This document shows, piece by piece, positions 27,697 to 36,478 of a DNA stretch of 64,000 nucleotides. Source of the stretch: Rhodohalobacter halophilus (GTDB lineage: Bacteria > Bacteroidota > Rhodothermia > Balneolales > Balneolaceae). The DNA is taken from positions 62,001-126,000 of the forward strand of contig NZ_MDWE01000005.1 of the NCBI RefSeq assembly GCF_001715195.1. The letters are read 5' to 3'. Numbering within the stretch: the stretch's first letter is position 1; each line of letters opens with the position of its first letter. The notes under the pieces were generated by a model that ran no database searches, had not been told where the DNA came from, and saw only the letters and a program-made list of their open reading frames with translations. The translations under genes and the position numbers were made by a program.

Positions 27697-28572
27697 ATGT
27701 CAAATCACAAACTGAAGGAACCGGTAATAGGCATTGACCTGGGAGCAACAAACCTGCGTGTTGGTCTTGTTCGTGGCGATAGACTCGAACGTCTTGAAAC
27801 GTGTAAACTTCCCGAAGATAAATCGGTAATGTCCATTCTGAACAAAATGGAAGAAATGATCCAAACCGTTGACGATGGTGCAGATCATATCGGAATTGGA
27901 GTTCCCAGTGTTGTGGATTCCGATGAGGGGATTGTCTATGATGTTCAGAATATTCCCGGATGGGAAAAAGTTCATCTGAAAGACCTGCTGGAAGAGAAAA
28001 CCGGTAAAAGTGTTTTCTTAAACAACGATGCGAACTGTTTTGCCTTGGGTGAATGGATGTTTGGCAATGGCAGGGGGAAAAATAATATGATCGGGCTGAT
28101 TATAGGTACCGGTTTTGCCGGCGGTATCATTATTGATGGAAAGCTGTACGAAGGCCGGAATTGCGGTGCCGGTGAATTTGGCATGATTCCCTACAAACAG
28201 TCCATTTTGGAACACTACTGCAGCGGGCAATTTTTTACACGGCTGGTTGGGGTGAAGGGAGAAGAGATCTACAATAAAGCCATTAATGGTGATGCTGCTT
28301 CCATAAAACTTTTTCAGCAGTTTGGAGGCTATGTTGCGGAGGCAATTAAGATGGTTCTCTACACCTATGATCCCGAATCGATCATTCTGGGAGGATCTGT
28401 CAGTCAAACGTTCCATCTGTTTGAACGGAGTTTTGAACAAGAGCTCAAAAGCTTCGGTTTCCCTCACTCTCTCACCAATGTCGAAATCACGGTTTCAAAG
28501 ACTAAACACATTGCAGTTTTAGGGGCAGCGGCACTCTGCGCAAATCATATCAACGTTAAATACACCGAATAA
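27697..28572 (+). CDS. ROK-family sugar kinase
   Basis: The 291-residue product starts at ATG 27697; an earlier TTG lies in the terminator. The ATP phosphate-binding motif IDLGATNLRVG is near residue 10, the substrate region LNNDANCFALGEWMFGNGRG near residue 110, and IIGTGFAGGIIIDGKL follows. The ROK zinc cluster (CxCGxxGCxE) is missing; at that place the protein reads GEFGMIPYKQSILEHYCSG. ROK kinases phosphorylate glucose, GlcNAc or ManNAc; context points to an amino sugar. The ATG of the next gene overlaps its stop by one base. Confidence 0.88.
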   Translation: MSNHKLKEPVIGIDLGATNLRVGLVRGDRLERLETCKLPEDKSVMSILNKMEEMIQTVDDGADHIGIGVPSVVDSDEGIVYDVQNIPGWEKVHLKDLLEEKTGKSVFLNNDANCFALGEWMFGNGRGKNNMIGLIIGTGFAGGIIIDGKLYEGRNCGAGEFGMIPYKQSILEHYCSGQFFTRLVGVKGEEIYNKAINGDAASIKLFQQFGGYVAEAIKMVLYTYDPESIILGGSVSQTFHLFERSFEQELKSFGFPHSLTNVEITVSKTKHIAVLGAAALCANHINVKYTE

Positions 28573-31241
28573 TGATGAAAAAACTTCTCTCTTTTCTATT
28601 ACTGATTGCATGTATTCAGCTCTCATTACCAACGGTTTACGCTCAGTCAGGATCCGAAGTAACCGTTCAGGTTCAGCGGTCTGCCGAAGGTGCACCGGTT
28701 AAATTCGGCCTTCCGTTTCAGAAAGGGGAGTTGAAATCTCCGGATCATGTTCGGGTACTGAACAGCGGCGGGGATGAAATAGCCATACAAACAACTGAAG
28801 TAACGAGCTGGCAACCGGCCGATGACAGTGTGAAATGGCTGTGGGTTTTCTTTTTTGCTGATGGGTCGGAAGAGTATGTGGTACAGTATGGTGAAAACGT
28901 ACGGCAGAGTGTATTTACAGACAGCCCGATTATGTTTAAAAATAATCAGCGGGTCAATGGGTTTGCGGAAATAGAGACGGGCCCCCTAAAAATTCGAGTG
29001 GATAAAGGGGGATCAGGATTTTTGGATCGGGTCTATTTTAACCCGGATCAGGATGGGTATGATGAGGAGCATATTGTCGCAAGCGGATTAGCTGAACGGG
29101 GATCTTTTCTGGATTTGATGGATGATGCAGGAATCGATACCTCACATGCGGTAATTCATCAGCACTTTATTGAGAAGGGCTCCGGTCCCATGCATGCAAT
29201 TTTGCGAGTAGAGGGAGAGTATGAGTATAACCGAGAGGATCATGAAAATTCTCCGTTTGTAACATACATTCATACGTATGCCGGGAAGGCGTATGTGAAA
29301 GTTTTGCACACAATCACCTATACCGGAAAACCGGATCAAAGTGAACCGTTAAACGGCAGACAGCACGAGGATATCGGCACCCAGACCGAACTGTTGATTG
29401 ACGAAGAGGAGCGATCAAAAGATGAGGGGCTGACCCGGCCGAAAGACAGAATTGCATCTGCCGGATTTGGATTGAAGTACCATTTAGATCGGCAACAGAA
29501 TGCCCGGACGGCATTGGAAACCGGAAAGTGGTGGGAAGATGGTGAACCCGACTATTTTGAACAGCGGCTGACAGGTCGAAATGCCGTATCTGTCTTTCAG
29601 ACGGGACCGCAAGCCGCTAGAGAAACTCCGATGACAGTATCTGATAAAGATCAGAGGGTAGAAGGATTTGTAGCGGAGATTCGAGGGGACCGTACGTTAC
29701 GAGAAGGCGAGAAATCGGAAGGGTGGTTGTCTGTGTCCGACAGCAATAGAGGGATCACAATTGCCCTGAAGAATATGGTAGAGGAGTATCCGAACGAGTT
29801 GAGTGCAAATTCGGCAAACGGTACCCTACATGCTTATACATGGTCGCCCAATGAAGAACCCATGAGTTTTGCGAGGTTTAATACAAATCCGGACGGCGGA
29901 ATGGTGGGGAATTTTGCCCAGGGTTTAACGAAAACCACAGAAGTAATTCTCAATTTTCATGAAGGTGGAAAAAGCGCAGAATCAGTTCGTGATGAAGTGA
30001 TCTCTTTATTGAACCCTCCTGTAGCCCATGCCGGTGCGGAGTGGTACAGCCGATCCGGGGTTTACGGTAACTTTGCAGGAACCGGTACACAGTTCGATGA
30101 ACTTGAAAGATCACTTCAGTACAAATATGAGTGGATGCTCTTTAACCAGAAATGGGAACCGTGGTACGGGATGTTCGACTATGGAGATATGCGGAATTAC
30201 TATTTCAATAACACCTGGGTGCAGTGGGCAAATAACGAACCTGCAATGGATTTTCAGTATTGGATGCAGTTTATGAGAACCGGTGATGTGGATTTTTATG
30301 AGATGGCTAAAGCAATGAGCCGCCATACAATGGATGTGGATAATACCCATTGGCCGCGGGCCAACAGATATCGGGGCGATACAAACCGTTCTCTTGACTG
30401 GTTTGATTCTGAAATGCAGCCTGAGATTGATCCTTATGTTGGAATGGGACGCCGTCATGCAGGTCAGCAGTGGATTTCGATGCTGTCGGCACATGTGTGG
30501 GTTCCCGGATGGATCGCCTCTTACTATCTGGATGGATACCATCGTGGCCTGGATGTAGCCCGTTTAACCGGAGATTATTATGTGCGAAGAGAGTTCGGTG
30601 GTCATGGAGTGACGGGCAGAAGACTCTATCTCTCCATTTGGAATCTTGCGGAGCTTTACGATGCAACAAAGGATGAAATCTATCTTTCTGAGCTGGATGA
30701 TCGCTTGGAACGTATGCTCAGTTTGCAGCGCCAGCAGGGCGGTCGTATTGTGATTGATCGTTATGGCTATTCTCAAAACTATATTTCACACGGATTGTCA
30801 AAGGTACTTCAGATGTTTGAAAGACCCGACCTGGAACGTGCGTTGGTAGATAATGCACGAAGTCTCTACAATAACCCGCCTTATGATCACGATATGGAGT
30901 CTTATCTATCAAGTATTCACCCATTGATTGTAGGGTATGATCTCACCGGAGAGGAAAAGTATATACGCGAAGCGTGCTACAGAAGCCGTTATTTGCCCGT
31001 TGACGAGATGCCAAATGCGGTACTCTCCTATGATAATCAAGGGGAACTTGCAGAGGCTTTGGAGTCTGTCAGTCGTTTGCCATCAGCCGGTGAAGGCCCT
31101 TCATTCCGAGGCCGACTTCCCATCTGGACCTACTCCAATGGGCTCCGGATCTTTGGTTGGACACACGCTTTTAATGTGCCATATACGATTGAGAGACTGC
31201 AGCATCTTCAGGACCTGAGCGGTTTACAGTGTGTGGATTAG
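28572..31241 (+). CDS. Secreted PcRGLX/YetA-like protein, candidate polysaccharide lyase (PL42-like)
   Basis: The 889-residue product has a signal peptide (ending VYAQ, about residue 25). Its N-terminal domain (about 30-115, with VPVKFGLPFQKGELK-like text and VKWLWVFFFADG) looks like the RIFT-barrel of the PcRGLX/YetA group. A middle beta domain and a long Trp- and Tyr-rich alpha/alpha-toroid C-terminus follow (MFDYGDMRNYY, NTHWPRANRYRGD, MGRRHAGQQWISML). Relatives include exo-rhamnogalacturonan lyase and the PL42 rhamnose-glucuronate lyase. The family call is from memory and the substrate is unknown. It is translationally coupled to the ROK gene. Confidence 0.7.
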   Translation: MMKKLLSFLLLIACIQLSLPTVYAQSGSEVTVQVQRSAEGAPVKFGLPFQKGELKSPDHVRVLNSGGDEIAIQTTEVTSWQPADDSVKWLWVFFFADGSEEYVVQYGENVRQSVFTDSPIMFKNNQRVNGFAEIETGPLKIRVDKGGSGFLDRVYFNPDQDGYDEEHIVASGLAERGSFLDLMDDAGIDTSHAVIHQHFIEKGSGPMHAILRVEGEYEYNREDHENSPFVTYIHTYAGKAYVKVLHTITYTGKPDQSEPLNGRQHEDIGTQTELLIDEEERSKDEGLTRPKDRIASAGFGLKYHLDRQQNARTALETGKWWEDGEPDYFEQRLTGRNAVSVFQTGPQAARETPMTVSDKDQRVEGFVAEIRGDRTLREGEKSEGWLSVSDSNRGITIALKNMVEEYPNELSANSANGTLHAYTWSPNEEPMSFARFNTNPDGGMVGNFAQGLTKTTEVILNFHEGGKSAESVRDEVISLLNPPVAHAGAEWYSRSGVYGNFAGTGTQFDELERSLQYKYEWMLFNQKWEPWYGMFDYGDMRNYYFNNTWVQWANNEPAMDFQYWMQFMRTGDVDFYEMAKAMSRHTMDVDNTHWPRANRYRGDTNRSLDWFDSEMQPEIDPYVGMGRRHAGQQWISMLSAHVWVPGWIASYYLDGYHRGLDVARLTGDYYVRREFGGHGVTGRRLYLSIWNLAELYDATKDEIYLSELDDRLERMLSLQRQQGGRIVIDRYGYSQNYISHGLSKVLQMFERPDLERALVDNARSLYNNPPYDHDMESYLSSIHPLIVGYDLTGEEKYIREACYRSRYLPVDEMPNAVLSYDNQGELAEALESVSRLPSAGEGPSFRGRLPIWTYSNGLRIFGWTHAFNVPYTIERLQHLQDLSGLQCVD

Positions 31242-31265
31242 ACTCTCATAAAAAACCATAAGATA

Positions 31266-31298
31266 AATTCGTGGCTCCGATGATGGTAGCCACGAATT
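31266..31298. terminator. Terminator hairpin between convergent genes
   Basis: AATTCGTGGCT (31266-31276) and AGCCACGAATT (31288-31298) form a perfect 11-bp stem. On the minus strand TTTATC and later TTTTTT follow, so it serves best as the terminator of the DUF5916 gene. It can also stop plus-strand transcription from the lyase gene. Confidence 0.75.
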
Positions 31299-31305
31299 GT
31301 TCAAA

Positions 31306-33504
31306 TCAATAAAAGGTGTAGGTATATTTTACCAGCATCGTACGGTTTTCAAATCGTGGAAGAGTGGGAGTAATTCGATTCAAATCCCGGTTAGACAGTT
31401 CACTGTAAACGATCCAGAAATCGTGGCCTTCACTAAAATTATATCGGAATCGTGCATTGGTTCCAAACTGTTTTGAACGATGGCTGTATTGAGATAGAAC
31501 TTGCAGTGAGAGGTGAGTATTTAAAGCCATGATCGAACGAACTCTGAACAGATGAAGATATTCCGACTGATTTCTGTTAGGAAATTGAAGAAAGTTCAGT
31601 TCAGCATCAGCACTGATTTCAAAATGTTTGGACGGATTCCAGGCCGGAGAAAACGTTAAGGAATACTGATCGCCATCATAAAAAGTTCCGGCCCGGCCGG
31701 CAATGGACGTACGAACCTGTTTTGAACTGGGCATTTCGTATTCAGCTTCAAATCCCCAAAAGGTATAGCTTCCAGCATCAACAAATGAACTCTCACCGAA
31801 GTTGAGAGGAAACAGAAGATCTTCGTACCAAACAGTTGCGATAAAAGATAGTTCAGTGTCGTTCTTAAGCTCTATTTCCCACGGCTGTTCTATCTGAAAG
31901 GATTCTACCGATCGATCCTCATTTCTTAAAATCAATAAACTCTTGAGGGACGGGTTGATAATCCGAACCGGAGATTCCGGTGAACTGAAGTGTCCGTAGG
32001 CCAATTCGAGTTCAAATTGAGAATAGTTGTAACGCGGATTAAAACCAACTTCCGGGAGATAATGCTCGCCCGATCGAAGAGCCGAAAAATCGTAATAAAA
32101 ACCACTCGATGTTCTTTTCAGCAGATTGAAGCGTAACAGTGACTGTTCTAAGGCATTGGAGGGAGTGCGGTCGTCAAATGTTGTGGCAGTTTTTACATCC
32201 AGAAAGTGATTCCCTTTGTAGTTAAGCAGCAGATCGAATCCGGCGCCAACGTTGTAACTGCCGTCACCGCCAATACGATTTGTAATCATACCGCCGGCAT
32301 GTGAGTTTTGATTGATCACATTTCGTTTTGCGCGATATACTCCAAAATTTTCAGACGGCAGGGTATGTGAGTTCACTCTGTCAGTTTGTAAATTCAGAAT
32401 CCCAATATCCCAGCCTCCCGTACGCCCTGCAAGGCGAGCACCGCCAAGTATACGAACCTGCTGCCCCTGTTCAAGACCAATTCTCCTGCTGTAAAAAAGA
32501 GCGTTGTTTCCACCCAGGTTAAAATCAAAAATATCCGACCGTTCCTGGAAAAACTGTCTTTTTTCCGGAAAGAAAAGTGGGGTTCGGGATAGATTAACCT
32601 GAGCTTCATCAGCTTCTACCTGGGCAAAATCTGTGTTGAGCGTGATATCCAGGTTCATATTTCCACTGATGGGATATTTAATATCCAAACCGGCTTCAGT
32701 TACATAATCTGTTTCAGTTTCAAATGCATTTCCATTTTCATTCAACAGGTTGATTTGATCAAACCCGCCAAGCAGATAGGGGGTGACATAAACCGGTTTC
32801 CGGTACTCGATTCCCGTAAATTTAACTTTTTGAGCCTGAGTAGGTTTGGTGAATCCACGAGACCATTCCGGAGCGATATCGGGAAATATATGCCGTTCAG
32901 CTCGGCGGGCATCCCACCGGTAGGTAATCAGCCCCATTATTACTTCTTCATTCACCTCCGTGAAACCAAGGCTTGAGAAGGGGATACGCATCTCTGCAAA
33001 CCACCCTTCATCGGTTATTTGAGCAGCGGCATCCCAATAGGTGTTCCAGTCCCGATTGAATGAATTACTCCCTTCTGAATCGTTGGATATCTGCTGATCG
33101 ACTCGAACACCGGTTGGAGTGACAAAGAACCATTTTGCATTCTCATTATCATTAAAGGAATCCAAAATGATCGCAAATGTCTCATCTCCGCTATAACGAT
33201 CCCGGTAGAGAGTGTTGGCAACAATATGTTCCGGTTCAGAGTCATACAATTCACCGGCCACGTAAAGGTATTCATCATCATAAGCTACTTTGATGATGGT
33301 TTCATTCGACATATCCCCGCCATAAACCGGTTGATAAACAGTCATTGGAAATGGTTCTATCTGCTGCCAGGCGGGTTCATCGGGAATTCCATCAAGTGTG
33401 ATGGGTGAGGAGATTCTTTGTATGGAAATAGGAGTCTGTTTCTGCTCCTCCTGAACCGGGCTTTGAAACAGCAGACCTATGGTTATGGCAAGTAGTGTGT
33501 TCAT
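31306..33504 (-). CDS. DUF5916 protein with N-terminal CBM9-like domain, outer-membrane barrel type
   Basis: The product is 732 residues from ATG 33504, which opens a signal sequence (MNTLLAITIGLLFQ); a TTG 18 bp upstream would overlap the transporter gene. Residues about 25-210 match the carbohydrate-binding family 9-like domain (PITLDGIPDEPAW, VAYDDEYLYVAGELYD, GWFAEMRIPFSSLGF). The rest is a DUF5916-type beta barrel (FFPEKRQFFQERSDIFDF, YNYSQFELELAYGHF) ending in an aromatic, KYTYTFY. The function of this common Bacteroidota family is not established. It starts five bases after the stop of the SLC13 gene, so the two are cotranscribed. Confidence 0.88.
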   Translation of the reverse strand: MNTLLAITIGLLFQSPVQEEQKQTPISIQRISSPITLDGIPDEPAWQQIEPFPMTVYQPVYGGDMSNETIIKVAYDDEYLYVAGELYDSEPEHIVANTLYRDRYSGDETFAIILDSFNDNENAKWFFVTPTGVRVDQQISNDSEGSNSFNRDWNTYWDAAAQITDEGWFAEMRIPFSSLGFTEVNEEVIMGLITYRWDARRAERHIFPDIAPEWSRGFTKPTQAQKVKFTGIEYRKPVYVTPYLLGGFDQINLLNENGNAFETETDYVTEAGLDIKYPISGNMNLDITLNTDFAQVEADEAQVNLSRTPLFFPEKRQFFQERSDIFDFNLGGNNALFYSRRIGLEQGQQVRILGGARLAGRTGGWDIGILNLQTDRVNSHTLPSENFGVYRAKRNVINQNSHAGGMITNRIGGDGSYNVGAGFDLLLNYKGNHFLDVKTATTFDDRTPSNALEQSLLRFNLLKRTSSGFYYDFSALRSGEHYLPEVGFNPRYNYSQFELELAYGHFSSPESPVRIINPSLKSLLILRNEDRSVESFQIEQPWEIELKNDTELSFIATVWYEDLLFPLNFGESSFVDAGSYTFWGFEAEYEMPSSKQVRTSIAGRAGTFYDGDQYSLTFSPAWNPSKHFEISADAELNFLQFPNRNQSEYLHLFRVRSIMALNTHLSLQVLSQYSHRSKQFGTNARFRYNFSEGHDFWIVYSELSNRDLNRITPTLPRFENRTMLVKYTYTFY

Positions 33505-33509
33505 GAAAT

Positions 33510-34988
33510 TCAGTTTGCCCAATTTGGAATTGTACCGATCTCAACCCCAAATACATACGCGAAGAGCGTATAACTGGCGATACTCAAAATTACCGAAACA
33601 ATAATATTAAGCCAGATTCCGGCTTTAGCCATTTGAGGGATGGATACCTTGCCGCTTCCGTAAATGATAGCGTTGGGGGGTGTGGCAACCGGAAGCATAA
33701 ATGCACAGCTTGCTGCAATGGCCGCCGGAATAACAAATAGAAATGGGTTTTGCCCGATTCCTATTGCTGATGATGCTAAAATTGGCAGAAAAGCCGCGGC
33801 TGTGGCCGTATTACTGGTGATTTCTGTGAGAAATACCACAATCATGATCATCACAAATAGCAGGAGAATAATGGGCAAGGCATCGAGACCGCTCACTCCT
33901 TGCCCGATCCAGGCAGCGAGTCCGGTTGAACTGATAGCTGATGCCAGGCTCAGGCCGCCCCCGAAGAGAATTAAAATTCCCCAGGGCATATCACGTAAAT
34001 TGTTCCATTGCAAAAGGTTTCCACCAGAACTTTTTCCGCTCGGAATTATAAATAGGGCGACTCCAGCCGTAATTGCAATTCCTGCGTCGGAGAGCCCGGG
34101 AATTATCTCAGAGATTAACGGGCGGAATATCCAGAGCAGGGCTGTTGTTGTAAAGATAATTGCAACCCGAAATTCCGGTGTGGAGATGGATCCCAGTGCG
34201 TTTAATTGATTCGAAATGATTGTTTTACCGCCGGGTATCTCTTTCATCTTTATTGGAAAGATGAACTTGCTAAGCAAAATGTACATGATGGGCAGCATCA
34301 GCAGAACGAGCGGAACGCCAACCATCATCCAGCGGGCAAAACTGATTTCAATTCCATAACTCTCCAGCATAAACGCCGCAAGCAGGGCGTTGGGTGGAGT
34401 TCCGATTAGGGTGCCTATTCCGCCGATATTACAAGCGTATGCAATAGCCAGTAAAAGAACGATTTCGAAATTAGTGACGGTGGTTTTGCCGTCCGGCCCC
34501 TTGTTCTCTACAAACTGAAGTACTGAAACCGCAATAGGGAGCATCATCAGTGCGGTTGCCGTATTACTCACCCACATGCTTAAAAATGCAGAAGCGATAA
34601 TAAAACCAATAATAATGGATGAGGGCTTGACCCCCACAAAACTGACAATGTTGAGGGCTATTCTCTTGTGAAGGTTCCAGGTTTGCATGGCGATGGCTAT
34701 AATAAACCCGCCCATGAAAAGGAATATTAATGGATTGGCGTAAGGCGTGGTTGCCTCGGCAATGGGTGAAATTTCTAATATGGGAAACAGAACAATGGGC
34801 ATCAGCGCGGTTGCAGCAATGGGGATCGCTTCTGTGATCCACCATGTGGCCATTAAAATTGCAACGGCTGCGGTCCGCCAGGCTGCTTGATCGAGCCCAT
34901 CAGGTGCAGGCAGAAAGAATATTATTAGGAATAGTACGAACCCGAGGTATAAACCAAATCGAGATGAATCGATAGATCGTTTAAACAT
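33510..34988 (-). CDS. SLC13/DASS-family sodium:anion symporter
   Basis: The 492-residue product has about 11-13 membrane helices. DASS motifs are present: MATWWITEAIPIAATAL near the N-terminus, AFLSMWVSNTATALMMLP for the first SNT motif (about residue 135), GGIGTLIGTPPNALL (about residue 190), and the second SNT motif TEITSNTATAAAFLP near residue 390. It would take up di- or tricarboxylates or sulfate with Na+; the substrate is not readable. It heads a two-gene operon with the DUF5916 gene. Confidence 0.92.
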   Translation of the reverse strand: MFKRSIDSSRFGLYLGFVLFLIIFFLPAPDGLDQAAWRTAAVAILMATWWITEAIPIAATALMPIVLFPILEISPIAEATTPYANPLIFLFMGGFIIAIAMQTWNLHKRIALNIVSFVGVKPSSIIIGFIIASAFLSMWVSNTATALMMLPIAVSVLQFVENKGPDGKTTVTNFEIVLLLAIAYACNIGGIGTLIGTPPNALLAAFMLESYGIEISFARWMMVGVPLVLLMLPIMYILLSKFIFPIKMKEIPGGKTIISNQLNALGSISTPEFRVAIIFTTTALLWIFRPLISEIIPGLSDAGIAITAGVALFIIPSGKSSGGNLLQWNNLRDMPWGILILFGGGLSLASAISSTGLAAWIGQGVSGLDALPIILLLFVMIMIVVFLTEITSNTATAAAFLPILASSAIGIGQNPFLFVIPAAIAASCAFMLPVATPPNAIIYGSGKVSIPQMAKAGIWLNIIVSVILSIASYTLFAYVFGVEIGTIPNWAN

Positions 34989-35067
34989 AGCTCCAATGAT
35001 GTTAAAAAGTGCACTGATTTATAGACCGCTGCCAACTGCCGAACCCCTAAAAAAATACGGATGCAGA

Positions 35068-36288
35068 TCAGAAACTGGTGGAATCGAATAGAGCCTGCAT
35101 CATTTTTTTATAAGACGGAGTCAGTTTTACATTACGCCGATCCATCATTTTCTCCATTGCATCAATGGCTTTCTCGAAGTGATAGGGAACTATATTCTGT
35201 CCGCTAACCCAACTGAATGAAGGAATGAACTTTGGTGGGTATCCGTCGGAAAACAGATTGCAGCAGACCCCGCAAAGGGTTCCGGTATTTAACATAGAGT
35301 TTATGCCCGTTTTGCTGTGGTCACCCATAATTGTTCCGATAAACTGCTGCCCGGAGTCGATCTCTTTACCGGACGTCCATTCGGTCACTTTAACGGTTCC
35401 GTAGTTATTTTTCAGGTTCGATGTGTTGGTGTCAGCACCGAGATTTACCCATTGGCCAAACACTGAGTTTCCGGCATATCCGTCGTGGGCTTTATTGGAA
35501 TAGGAGTGGAAAATTACGTTTGAAATCTCTCCGCCAACTTTGCAAACCGGTCCGATGGTGGTGTCTTCATAAATTTTTGCTCCCATTTTAACCACAGATT
35601 TTTCCCCAATTGAAGAGGGACCCCGCACCACGGAATTGGCCATGATTTGGGCATTTTTACCAATATAGATCGGGCCTTTCTCTGCAATGAGCATTGCACC
35701 GGGTTCAATCACGGCATCTTCATCAATGTAAATTTGTTCCGGTTTCACAAAAAGGGTGTTTGGATAGATTTTTTCATCCCCGTAGGCAATTTTCCCTGAT
35801 CGGCGGATATCTTCCCGAATCTCGCTGCCATTTATCTGAAACAGTTCCCAGATGTTTTTCAAAATTACGCTCCCTTCTGACGAAATCTGCTGAGTAGTGA
35901 TCGACTCTTCGTCAATTCCATTTTTACACCACTCTTTGTGCATCTCGGTTGAAACCAGTGCAGCCACTAATACCGAGCCGGAAGTCAGCCCTTGAGAAAT
36001 TTCTAATTCATCAATTTGTTCTTTTAAATGTACATTCGGTAGGAATCGCGGGTTGATCCAGAGAACGGCATCGTGATCTTTATGAATAGAAGGGGGATCA
36101 AACACTCCTCTCAGGTGCTGCCTGGTTGGGCCACACAGCGGAACACTTTCAGGTATTCCAAGTACGAAAGCCCATTTTTCAGCCAGTGTATAAATACCCA
36201 CTCTCAGGTCGTAAACGGGGCGGGTAAGAGTCAGAGGATGAAAATTCTCGAGGCAGTGATCTTCAAAAAAGGAGTATTGTAATTTCAT
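35068..36288 (-). CDS. GlmU-like sugar nucleotidyltransferase/acetyltransferase (Bacteroidota type)
   Basis: The 406-residue product has an N-terminal region without the usual GxGTRM nucleotidyltransferase loop (it starts LQYSFFEDHCLENFHPLTLTRPVYDLRVG). The C-terminal left-handed beta-helix runs about residues 160-360 (IGKNAQIMANSVVRGPSSIG, GDHSKTGINSMLNTGTLCG). This is the pattern of the alternative bacterial GlmU-like family thought to make UDP-GlcNAc in Bacteroidota. It is divergent from glmS, 190 bp away, which fits a role in hexosamine synthesis. Enzyme activity is inferred from family and context. Confidence 0.85.
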   Translation of the reverse strand: MKLQYSFFEDHCLENFHPLTLTRPVYDLRVGIYTLAEKWAFVLGIPESVPLCGPTRQHLRGVFDPPSIHKDHDAVLWINPRFLPNVHLKEQIDELEISQGLTSGSVLVAALVSTEMHKEWCKNGIDEESITTQQISSEGSVILKNIWELFQINGSEIREDIRRSGKIAYGDEKIYPNTLFVKPEQIYIDEDAVIEPGAMLIAEKGPIYIGKNAQIMANSVVRGPSSIGEKSVVKMGAKIYEDTTIGPVCKVGGEISNVIFHSYSNKAHDGYAGNSVFGQWVNLGADTNTSNLKNNYGTVKVTEWTSGKEIDSGQQFIGTIMGDHSKTGINSMLNTGTLCGVCCNLFSDGYPPKFIPSFSWVSGQNIVPYHFEKAIDAMEKMMDRRNVKLTPSYKKMMQALFDSTSF

Positions 36289-36478
36289 TATATTATTATT
36301 TCCTTTTCAGGGGATTAATTTTAGTCAGATCAATTCGTTTGACGTTTTAAATAACGCAAAAAAATCTGACAATCGTTATGAAGATTGCACACCGTTTTTG
36401 AACAGGTGGGCGCAAAAGTATTAGAAAAAGAGTGAACCCGGTAAATAAAGATGCCGGAAAATTAAATAAAGGTATTTT

